From NCBI GenBank assembly GCA_038501625.1, contig JAZAYU010000035.1, positions 1,002,001 through 1,066,000 of the forward strand: DNA of 64,000 bases. Direction: 5' to 3'. Each line of letters starts with the position of its first letter. Within the stretch, counting starts at the first letter, position 1. Of this stretch, positions 30,594 through 41,300 are shown in pieces. Origin of the DNA: Corbicula japonica. Its lineage: Eukaryota > Mollusca > Bivalvia > Venerida > Cyrenidae. The notes beneath the pieces were generated by a model. That model was given only the letters and a program-made list of their open reading frames with translations, had not been told where the DNA came from and made no database searches. The translations under genes and the position numbers were made by a program.

Positions 30594-32200
30594 ATCGGAC
30601 AAACAATACAGTTTATATTCCGTCCGTTAATTGCAAAGTCATTTTTGTGAAAAATGTCAACAAGATTGAAAGTATATGTTTAATTTATGTACGTTATCAC
30701 AAAGTGCAAACGGTCTATTGATACCAGTTTGTTTACTTGACTTTATTGATCAAATAAATCATATTTAATCAATCACCAAATGGTAGTTTGTTATGTGTAC
30801 CATGTTCGCGTAAGTGAAGTACAAATGATTTTTCGTTTTTCTTGACACTTACAAATACAATTTAGTCAAAAATTATAGTTTGATTTTAAATGGTTTTACT
30901 GATTTTGATTAACTTATTAGTTACCTCTGTTGTTATGTACTTCAAAGACTTTATTAGAAAAGTTTAGGATTAGATATTATTTCGTAGTCGCAAAATGAAG
31001 TAAAATATAAATTTTCATTTTCGTTGTAAACGTGTCATAAATGTCGCCATTATTAGTTATGTGATTTGCGATTATAAGGTCATTTTATTCAAATAACCGA
31101 ACGTAAATTATAAAAGATTATTGTGAAATAAAGTGTGTGTCTCAGCAACCATTGATCTCAACGGGTTAAAAACACAAGTGTTACCACACATGCCTAACGT
31201 TTGTTTATATCTCATTAGTTTCGAGACAACAGATACTTCAGAATATCCACCCGAAGCACTGGAGTGGACTTCAATCAAACGGAGTATATTGCGACAATTT
31301 CAAGGAAAAATGTAAACGTTTATCCGTCACAGAGGACTGTTGCACAGTTTAGGGTGAAGTATCCCAGAAGAAAAAAAATGTCGTGATACAGAAATTTCTT
31401 CTGTCTTAAAACCAACGAGCTTTGTACAAATATATAGATGTTTGTGTCCATAATTCGACAGTAACAAAGTGCCATAACTCTGCTATAAATAGATGTATTG
31501 CAACAGCATTTGAAGTCCGACATTCCAGTACCACTTTTTAAATATAACCATCTAGAACAATGATAAGGCTCCGGTGACAGACGGCCGAACAACAGAAAGA
31601 CAGACGTTAGACAACTTAAAACAACAATTTCGTCTTCGGCGGGGTATTAAAACGTGTAAGAAAAGTGATATATGCATATCAGGAATAGTCTCATACAGCT
31701 CCCCACACCCAAAAAGTAAAGAGTTAATTAGCTTAAGTTGGTAGACAAATGTTTATCAAAAATTGAGTAGTAAGACAAAGTAAGTGACGGGAATCACGTA
31801 ATATACTAACACGAAAGAACTGGATCTGGAATTTTTAATTGCTTCGTTTGAATTTACCAGCTTATAACTCATATTTATTTACATCACAAATGCAAGCAGC
31901 TGTAGTCATTCTTTGGTACAACTCCTGATTTGCTGTTACATGTAAGAAACTTCGTACATTATTGATATAAGATCTACATTTAAAAGTTGTTTTTGATTTT
32001 ATCATGTTTCAACAGTGTAAATGCAAATGTTGAAACTACACCCTTATTGACCGACACTTTCCCAAAAATTTTAAATCTTGAGCTAAATTTTCATCTTATC
32101 TATGTTTGAACTAGGTAAAATATAAACAGTTGACTTGAGGACCTGAACTTAACAGCAGGTATTTTAACAGGTAGTGGAAGGAACTAGGAATTAAATTAAC
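30594..32200 (+). other. upstream region of copy 4, duplicate of the copy 2 flank
   Basis: From ATCGGACAAACAATACAG onward this aligns with 11528-15864, minus the R1, LINE and GC-rich insertions found there. It contains a short R1-like piece at 31671-31725 and no coding exon. Confidence 0.65.
32121..32143 (+). promoter_or_regulatory. copy 4 TATA-like promoter block
   Basis: TATAAACAGTTGACTTGAGG combines a TATA-like box with the motif shared by copies 1 and 2. It is 80 bases before the ATG, consistent with a short 5' UTR. Confidence 0.45.
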
Positions 32201-32261
32201 ATGAACAAAATTTTAGTGTTTTGGAATATTGCATTTGTTGCTACATGTAGTATCATAAAAG
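32201..32261 (+). CDS. copy 4 exon 1: signal peptide
   Basis: Encodes MNKILVFWNIAFVATCSIIK. It is two codons longer than copy 2 through an inserted ACATGT-type stretch, with the phase 1 donor GTAAGT unchanged. Confidence 0.75.
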
Positions 32262-35200
32262 GTAAGTTATGTCTTTTGAATTTTTAAAGCTGAATATAAA
32301 TGACGTTGGTCCCATAAAGAACAATAACAAAAGTAACAATAGTAAACACTCATTTAAATATTAAGTAATATAAAGTTCAGAAAACATAACCTTCTTAGCC
32401 AAACATTACTAAACGAAAAGTATATTTTTGTTGTAAAATGGCCATAAAGTTGATGTAATCAATAAAAAAGAAACTATTATAATATCACAAATATTTCGTC
32501 TGTGGGAAAGATAAACTAGTTTAAAAAAGATTATAAGACCCTATCTAATAGAAAATTAAAAGTTAAGAGGTATATATCGTAATACAATATTTAAAAAAAA
32601 CACTTAGACAAGTAGATTTGAGCATGAGCGTACGCTCTAACACAGAATGTAACCTTTTTGTACCTTCCTTAAATCACTTAATTTTCAAAGCAGTGAGAAT
32701 ATAGATTACAATTTAACACATATTGAAATAAAAAATTTAGTTGTTTTTATTTCAAACTAAGTTAGAAATTATCGATGGAATTACCTGATTATACCCCAGC
32801 AAACGAAGTTTGGGGTATAAAGGAGTCATCATCCGGTCGGTCGGTCTGTCGGTCTGTACTCAAGAGATAAGAAACTCTCTTGGTTACAGTGCAAGTAGTT
32901 CAAAATCGAATGTCGCATAAAGGGATAGTTTAACGTTCCCAGGAAAAGAGTGAAACGGGCAAAAACTATTATCATCTTCAAATTTTATCCTGCGTTTCTT
33001 TAAGCTTTAAGTATAATTATCAGACAATTTAAAATCATTACCATTTCAGTGTTCATTAGATCTCTGGAACATCTAAAGTTACACTTGAGCATTGAGCACT
33101 TAGCAAAACACGCAGTTCTTACATAACATGCACGCAGACACGACCCATCGTTTACATTCTATGTGAACACAAATGGCTGTATATCAGCTTCGGTGAGTAC
33201 CTTAATCTCCACAGCGTCGTCTGGTCGCACACTTCGAATATCTTCACTACACGTGAGCGTGAGCGCTGATCGAAAATATAGTTAATAAATGACTCTTAAC
33301 CATTACTTAAACCAATCCTTCGTCTCTGCTTTGATTTTCTCTTCCGCTCACAGAAATATGCTTAAGCACAACATACGGTTCAAAAGAAAATGGCATCACG
33401 AAATTTACTAAAATGGATGAATTTAGGATAAATAGATCCTTTTCTCTTTTAGGTACCTCAATCTTCAAGGCTGTATCTCCGCGGGTTCTATTTTCGTTAA
33501 ATGTTTCTTAATTTATTTTCAGATTGTCACGGGTATGAATACTGTGGAGGATTATCGTATTGTCAGGACGGATATTACTGTTGTTATAGCAACACTCAGT
33601 GCTGGTAAACACTTTATCGATAATTAATTATGGTCACACACCACTAAATTAATTTCCAATACATTTTTATTGTTTCCTGAATCCCAGGTGAGGTATATTA
33701 ACAAAAATGTTTTGTCAAAGACTGTGTTATCTGTAAAAAACAATCCGAGTCATTTCTACACCAAATCCTTTATGCATAAATCTCGAAGTGTAAGATGTAA
33801 GATTAATACACGTGCTGAATTTTCTCACTATCACTGTCACACAGGAAAAAAAATCACCCACAAACCACAAGAATGCTACTTATTTGTTGCCTATTTGATA
33901 GTGAATCATCATGGGTAATGCGTCCTATGAATCTCACAATACTTGGTTATTGTTTTTCAAATGCCAATTAAGTGTTTCAATTATGTTTTAAGTTCATGAA
34001 TTTGTTTTTTCCGTACACATTCATTTCTAAAAAATGGTCTGCGTGTGAATTTCTTCAGTCAAGTGATTAACACAATTTATTTTGAGGTTTCAAAGTGCAA
34101 ACTTACATGTATAATTTTAAATAATCTATAATAGTAAATTAGCTATTTTTTAATTGTCATATTTTTTTCGAACCTAATCTTACCCAGTACTCTCCTCAAA
34201 CAATAGTAAGATTTAATGGTAGAAACTAGACCGATTTAAGAGGTTTTGTATTAACAGAAATTAAAGTATTTAAACATTGCTCCGTCTTGGTTAAAGCTAT
34301 ATTTCTGTCTACACATGCGCAAATATTAGTTTATCACGAACGAAAATGCTGTACAAACAAATAAGAAGTGGGCAGGGTATAGTTTCGCACTTTGGTCCCG
34401 GTGGATTTTTTACCCCAGAATAAAATGCATTAGAATTAATGTTTGAAGTAAAGATGAAAGATTTTGTTAAAAATTGCATGGTTTACATGATAGTAAATGG
34501 GATGCTGACTGCTAAAACATGTGTATGCTAGCTTTGCATGTTGTAAGCTGTGCATTTGTCGGATGGGAAAACAGCTTTCAGAGACGAGCACGTGAAAAAC
34601 TTGATCATCAGGTATTTCAGTGACAAATACTGAAAAAAGTAGCTGGATGGGGTACACTTTCCTGGTGCTTGGGTTATTAGGGATAGTTGAAATATTGACC
34701 AGAAAGGGGTTAGATGAGTCAACTTCGTGCAGGAAAAAAATACAGGCTATTAAACATGCAGGAATTTGGATAGATTTTCATGTGAAAATCAGGGGTGGGG
34801 GTAAACTTAAATATCTCCATATTTTCTGAATGATATGTATTTTAGTACAGTTGCCAATAATTTGAAAGCCACTTTCTTATGCAACACAGAAAATATAATA
34901 ACAACATTTTATTAATGCCATTGTATTTTTTTAAACAAAATAACATTGCACGCACTGGCAAAGCTCGGAAAACTGCTCGGAAACTGTACCCTGCGCCCGA
35001 AGATGATACTTGTTGAGAACGTTTCATAGTCTCGAAAATTAAAAACATGAACAAAACATGCAAGTATTGAAATACATAAAGAAGTGAAATATGCATATCA
35101 GGGATGGCCACATCCAGCAGACACAGCCTTCCCACACAGTCAAACAGTAGAGAGGAAAAGAGAACTTTGTATTGCAATAATCAATTTCAATATGGACGCC

Positions 35201-35561
35201 ACAAACAATTAACGAAAGTGAGAACCCTAGAAAAGAAAGAGAAGTTTTTAATGTAATTTTTGAATAATCTGGTGATAATTTGAAATTTTTAGTCGTTACA
35301 GTGCCTTTTTGACTGTTGGTGCCATCGTAGGTATTGTGATTGGTAGTATAGTATTCATCAGCTGTGTTGTGGCCGTCATCTGTTGTGTTGTGAAGCAGAA
35401 AAAACATCCGGGGATGGTCGTTCAGCCAAACCCGACTGGTAAGTCATGTCCTGACGCATGAAAATATTGATGAACAGGCTCAATAGAGCCTGCAATATTT
35501 TCATATTTGTTGTGTTCGTTGGCGCGTGCCGGCACGCACGGGCGTACGCATGCACGCACAG

Positions 35562-35651
<90 letters not shown>

Positions 35652-36356
35652 ACTGCTTTGGAACGGTCAGGTCAGTATTGAAACGTTTGCCTCTAGAGGT
35701 TTAGTACAGGTTCTAGTGGACGAACAGGTTTTCATATTAACAAAAAACTTTTAGTTGTCTTTGCGATTTAGCTCGAACTTACCCATCGACCCGACTATGT
35801 TGCATGCAAACGCACACAAATATAGCATTGTGAAAGATGAATAGGAGAGTGCTAAATGACCTCACCAGGACTGGAATCAAATCAGCATGAACACCATGAC
35901 TGGAATAAAGGAAAAAGATCAAGTTTTGAAAGAATCTTTCAAGAAGATGAATGATAGTAAATATTTAGACATATTCTAGTATTTGACATTGATTTCCTTA
36001 TGCTTGAAATGTCAATAATAATTATTGTTAAAAACAAAACTTTGATTGCAGTAGCGTGTTTTGTTTGTCCATTTGTGGATGCATGATCTGTTCCGATTTG
36101 TACGTTCAGTTAATTAGGACTTATCTTTTAAAGTCTGATTTAATCTTCAGGGGGCAATGTGGCAGTAATTTCAAGCGGTCACACTTCTCAGATGTATGGG
36201 CAACAACCTTATGGACAGCCATATGGGCAGCCCGCGTATGGACAGCAGTTATACGGACATCCGCCTCCGTACGGTGCCACGGCATTTGGTTTGAAGCCGA
36301 ACCAACCTGGACAAGATATGGTGTACCCACCACCGCCTCAGCCAGCGACATACTAG
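32201..36356 (+). CDS. copy 4: intact CYYR1/STMC6-like type I membrane protein, 161 aa
   Basis: Exons 32201-32261, 33523-33604, 35302-35438 and 36151-36356 join in frame (486 nt). The layout is: signal peptide, residues 1-20; ectodomain with Cys 22, 28, 34, 40, 41, 47 and 48; membrane helix about 53-78; basic KQKKH after the helix; and a tail from 94 with YGQ repeats, PPPY at 131-134 and a PPPPQPATY end. By analogy with Shisa/CYYR1/WBP1-VOPP1 proteins it would be a plasma- or endosomal-membrane adaptor that recruits WW-domain proteins (for example NEDD4-type ligases) through PPxY. That role is inference. All splice sites are canonical, so this is the best template for the copy 1/2/4 subfamily. 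Paralogue copy 2 is its segmental duplicate. Confidence 0.8.
33523..33604 (+). CDS. copy 4 exon 2: Cys/Tyr-rich ectodomain
   Basis: 82 nt after TTATTTTCAG. It reads C-HGYEY-C-GGLSY-C-QDGYY-CC-YSNTQ-C, with the last Cys split into exon 3. The donor GTAAAC is weaker than in copy 1. Confidence 0.8.
33605..35301 (+). other. copy 4 intron 2
   Basis: Mostly unrecognised AT-rich sequence. An R1 5' portion occupies 35084-35225. The 33670-33918 frame shows no family signature and is treated as chance. Confidence 0.5.
35302..35438 (+). CDS. copy 4 exon 3: transmembrane helix
   Basis: Encodes [18 protein letters not shown], then ISCVVAVICCVV and KQKKHPGMVVQPNPT. It starts after GTTACAG in phase 2 and ends in phase 1. 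The two Cys at the inner membrane face could be lipidation sites, as in related proteins (inference). Confidence 0.8.
35458..35522 (+). repeat. R3 repeat with extended hairpin
   Basis: ATGAAAATATTG...CAATATTTTCAT encloses CAGGCTC-AATA-GAGCCTG, giving nested perfect stems over 48 bases. It is the best-preserved R3 hairpin in the window. Confidence 0.65.
35571..35649. repeat. (GA)n microsatellite in copy 4 intron 3
   Basis: About 40 pure GA units at the position where copy 2 has a CAGA/GGCA array, following the same GGCGTACGCA context. Confidence 0.9.
36151..36356 (+). CDS. copy 4 exon 4: PPxY-containing tail
   Basis: 206 nt after ATCTTCAG. It contains MYGQQPYGQPYGQPAYGQQ, HPPPYGATAFG and NQPGQDMVYPPPPQPATY. 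The reading frame is fixed by the phase 1 donor of exon 3. Confidence 0.8.
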
Positions 36357-38100
36357 TTCCCTAGAAAAATCTGTGGTTAATCGTATATGTACGATGGTTA
36401 TTATATCCTACTTACAATCAAACAATTTTATCATGGATAAAAATATGCTTTACGCAAATAAATTAAAGTGAGCTCCAAATTTTCACAGTGCTGTATCTAA
36501 AGAACAATTCTCAGTGATGGAGGATAGGGGTCGGGGAAGTTCCGCTGTAATAACTATATTTATTAAAATTAATTTATGCAGATATGTAGAACCTTTTCAA
36601 TATTGAAAACACAGCCAATGCTATGGTTCTCGTTCTTCTTTCATGTAGTGAAAAAAGCTTATTAGCTTAAAAAGCTTTTGAAAAGCAACGAATGATAATT
36701 TGTTTTCATATTCGTTACAAATAAATTTCAAAGCATTGATTGTTTTTTTCTGGCAATTCAAGATACCACTTAAGACATGTGAGTGGTCAGATGTTAAAAT
36801 CAAAAATAATGAAAGAGTGACAAATCTGATGGATCTTGAAGGGTAGCGGTTTACAGATTTTTTACTAGAAGGGAAAGTACTGTAAAATTTTGATAATACG
36901 AAAATTGATTATGTTGTCGTACATGTTTTTGTTGTTGCTGCTGTTGCCGCTTGCTTCTGTTGAAGATGAACATGCTGATAATGAAGATTTTAAAAAATGA
37001 TGATGCTATTTTTCGACGATGAGGATGATGATAGTACCGATGATTATGACGAAAATGTGACGAATAATTGCTATTTCTATTAGCTGGCATTTGCAATGTT
37101 AATTAAGGTATAATAGGACCATTATCGTCATTTTTAAAACATTTTGTATATTTAATCCTTCTATTGCATAGGCCATCCTGACTCAAGTAATATACAGCAA
37201 CGTTAACCATTATGGGTATGGTTTAAAACTTACTAGTTATTTTTGAGAATAAGTTTAAGTATCTACTAAATTCTTCCGAATAAACGGGGCATTTAAAATG
37301 AATATTTCTTAGTTTTTTTAAATATCTTTTAATATCCATATCTTTTTACATTTGACGAAAACTTTATAAATACAATATACCAATAGATGTTTCATAATTA
37401 TAGCTCAGACAAGTAATAGTTCAATAATATTCATAAAACTAAACATCTACAAAATATTTACGTGTTTACTACACAGGGAAAAGTGCAGCATGTGTTTAAC
37501 ACATGTATGTTGTTAACCATATGTTATAAACTAGGTGTTAAACACATGTTCTTAAACATGTGTTAACAACACTGTATGATAAACATAATGTTAAAATCAC
37601 GTGACTGTTAATTTATTTCAATTAAATTTGTGGGCAAATTTAATGTTGTTGTTGGAAAACATTAAAATATATTGGATCTGATAAAATATCAAGCTGTTAT
37701 GAGATGTAGACCATTTGCATTTTAAAAACTGAGACCAAATCCATTATCATAGACATACTTTTGAAAAACATTAAATATTTAATATCATGTCCTTTTCCAT
37801 CAAAGGAAACAATGAAAACAGTATCAATATCTGATGCTTGACAATCTATATAAACAATTTATTATGCTGTTTGAATCAATGGTGCAACCTTTAAAGCACT
37901 ACCATTGACAGTAATTCCTGCAACTTTTAGCGCAGATTATGAGATTGTGATTATCCTGGAAGCAAATACCTTTAAAGTATCTCTATATTGGTTGTAGTTA
38001 CCCCTTTAAATCCCAACATTTGACAAGTTCATAATGAAACTGAAAAACAAGATCTATCAACAGTATTTGCTGAACACAAATCGACCTCTCTTAGGTTACC
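36357..38100. other. intergenic region between copies 4 and 5
   Basis: Contains the copy 4 poly(A) signal AATAAA at 36457-36462 and a cluster of palindromic ACATGTGTTTAACACATGT-type motifs at 37488-37600. No gene was recognised. A block conserved with the copy 6 upstream region starts near 37997. Confidence 0.5.
37488..37600. repeat. cluster of overlapping small palindromes
   Basis: CATGTGTTTAACACATG, GTTGTTAAC, GGTGTTAAACACATG and ACATGTGTTAACAAC recur within about 110 bases, each self-complementary around TTTAA or TTAAC cores. Neither a terminal repeat nor a protein is evident. Confidence 0.5.
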
Positions 38101-38262
38101 ATATAAAACATGATATGTATTGACCAGTTTCGATTTATAAAAAAAGGTCTTCGCAATACGTAAATCAATAACTTTAAAATAGGAATCCCAGAATTCGTAT
38201 CCGGGTATTTTGAAATACCAAACATAACGGGAGTTGTTGTAGTATTGGCAATTGGATAAAAC
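37997..38262 (+). promoter_or_regulatory. conserved upstream block of copy 5
   Basis: Aligns with 51870-52108 before copy 6: shared CCAACATTTGACAAG, GTATTTGCTGAACACAAATCG, CATATAAAAC (TATAAAA at 38102-38108) and CAATACGTAAATCAAT blocks. Conservation in the midst of decayed sequence suggests promoter plus 5' UTR, although simple recent duplication would look the same. Confidence 0.5.
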
Positions 38263-38308
38263 ATGGATTTCACATCTCTTATATTCATATTAAGTGCTAT
38301 AATTACAG
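38263..38308 (+). CDS. copy 5 exon 1: signal peptide
   Basis: 46 nt, [15 protein letters not shown] plus one base, donor GTATGG. The same length and FxxSAIIT ending occur in copies 6 and 7, which defines the second subfamily. Confidence 0.75.
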
Positions 38309-41300
38309 GTATGGAATATATAGTATTATCTTTTTTTAATTTATATTACGAGAGATGCAAAAATATTAATAAATTATAAGTTACTTGTAATATTCTTTGG
38401 ATAAGTCGATAAAGACAACTAATACAAAGATTTCGAGTATCTATACTCTTTTCCCACTAATTTTGTGACCTGTTTCATGAAATGATGAAGACAGGATCAA
38501 TATTAAACGAAATTAGAGTTAAGCAAACGAAAGCCATGTTTTTTATACGTAGATATTATGAAATGAAATAAAAAAGAAAAAGAACGTAAACCCCCAGTTA
38601 TAACAGTCTTTTATAGTTTGTGAACAGTATCAAAATCATTATAGTAACAAGTTAGAAATTAAGTTGATAAAACTTAGGGCTGCAAGAGATAACAATCAAA
38701 ACAGAATTATATTAAAGTAATGAAATTAAAAAGCTGCATCAATCGCATGTATTTGCTAAACAAAAATCGAATTTATTTAACTCGTTCATGCGTAAAATAT
38801 GATAACTCTGTTGATATGAATGTTTGATTAATACTGTACATGTAGACCAAATCAATACATTAACGAATGACTTTAAATATCATTCTCCAAGCCAATATGA
38901 AATTGATTGTTGCAGTCAATGCGGATTGTTTGCTGTATTGACAACTAGTGGAATATGGTTCATACGGCTTTTATATTATTATTTAGTGCTATAATTAAAA
39001 AGTATGGAATATTTTAAATATCGTTCTGTAGTTGGTTTGAAAAAAACAACAACAACAACAATGACACTTCCTACCTGGAGTCAAAGAATGTAAATAAAGA
39101 TTGGGTTGAAGCATGGGTTGAATTAGTTTAAGGTTATGAGTGAAATATTGCATACATATTTTGAGTTATCTATTTATGGACTAGTGAGAATGATTCTTTC
39201 ATTTGGACATAAGCATTATTTCCTTTAAGATAACAAAAACTATTATCATAGTTATAAGGATACTACTAAATTGTCCGTACAAAATGAGGAGGAAAGAATC
39301 ATCATTTTATTTGTAAGCTCCGTTATTCTTCTATAGTGTAAATGTGAAATAGGCATATTAGGATTATCCACCACATTAAGAAAAGACAGCCACCATTGAA
39401 AGCCAAGACGTTGATACAAAAAGAGAATCTGAACAAGCATGTTAACTGAACGAGAATGTAATTTTTTCGTTAAAATAGATGAAAAGGGAACTTTGAAAGC
39501 CATCGAACACGACAAATACAAAACTATTGCAGGCTCGGTTTGATTGAGCCTGTTCATGGACAGTTATGGAAATGCATATTACTGCCCACGCCGCCTATCC
39601 CCGGTTTGAGCGCAACTCAATATTTACACCAATACAGTACAATTTTGATCCATCCCAAACGATGGTATGCAAAAAGAATTTTTTGCGTAAAGATTTTTGT
39701 TCAATATTGAAATACATGGTCAAAACTTTTTAGTCATGTCAGCAACTCTCGGGTAAGTACAAAGTTTGCCTTGTCCCTCCATACGCACTCTTGTCCGTCT
39801 GTTGTCGGTAAGTCGCAAACCTCTTCTCTGGAAGATATCTTGGAAATCTATCAAGATCTTGCAGTTCAACTTTACACAAGTAAAAAATGAATCTAAATGT
39901 TTATCAGAATTGAGCATGGCAATGTGAACTTTTATTACTGTTTTAATTTTTATTGCATAATAATTTATATTTGCAGCGTTTACAGCAAAGAATGAAAACA
40001 ATTCCTTTCGATATATTTTAGTCACATACAAAAGTAATTGAACTTGTGCAATTGTCGGAGCTTTTGGATAATACAACAACTTTGTCTCTCCTCGTGTAAT
40101 TTATGTTCCGTTATATCTCTGACTAGTCATATTAAATTATTGTACACTTTTTTTGAACACAAGATCATGGATTTGTTGTTAATTTAATGTTACTTTGTAC
40201 GGTTTGAGGTGACTGCCATTTAAACGTATGTGAAAACACACACACACGCACGCACGCACGCACGCACGCACGCACACACCAAATTATGGCATTTTAAATA
40301 ATGTTCAAAAACGATAATGGTAACACGTACTTTAAAAACATGTTTTTGGTCTCTGATATGCCATAGCACATGCACAAATAAAAAGAAACTTTGTGTTAGA
40401 ATATATTCCCGGATAATTTTATCTTCGAATGCACGAACATTATTGAGCATTTTTGAAAAAAAAATCGGACGAAACTATTTATTATAATATTTATTTATAA
40501 ACTTTAAAATATACACTAAGCATTAGAAACAGACCGAGGTTTCCTAAAATACCAAAACGTGCATTTCTTAATCGACCCGTTAGCCACCATTCATGCATGT
40601 CTTTTGTGAGAATCGTCATTAATAGTTCATGAACTACATACAAAACAATTGAACCGGGCCTGGTATATTTTTATCCACCGCCGCATAGCGGCTGAGGGAT
40701 ATAGGAATGGTTCGTCCGTCCGTCTGTATGTCCGTCCGTCCTTCCGTGCGCGCACATTTCATGTCCGGTCTATAACTTTTCAACCCCTAAAAGGAATTTC
40801 ATGAAACTTTAGGCAAGTGTTCTCCCCATCAAGACGACGAGAAGAACCCATGTTCCAACATGGCCGGCTCAATGTTAAGGTCACTAGGTCAGATTAAAGC
40901 AAAAATTTTGTTAACGCACTAGAGGTCACATCTTTTGTCCTGTTGTCATAAAATTTAGTATGAATATTAATATTGATGATCTCTACTCAAATTATTTAAA
41001 TCACGTTCTTGAATGGCCCAGGGGCTCCGCCCTGGGGATTTTGTTTTTTTAAATTCTGTTTTTAACCTTTGATTTTCTACAGTTATCAACCAGGTTTTGG
41101 TTGTTCAGTGATAAAATTTGAAACAAAAATTTTAGTAGCAGATTGAAAATTTCAAGTATCAAATTCCAATATTTCTACCTGTCTTCAGCTATATTAAGAT
41201 TCAATCTTAAGATGTTGTTAGGATGCATTATCCGTATTCCTCCAGTTGCTGGTCAATGACCTAATGAACTTTGCTGCTTAGATCTGTGTCATGCAATATT

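Noticed and set aside
35039..35407. Minus-strand 122-codon frame over copy 4 exon 3
   Set aside because: Antisense shadow of the membrane exon joined to an R1 fragment. The analogous minus frames over copies 2, 5, 6 and 7 are likewise shadows.
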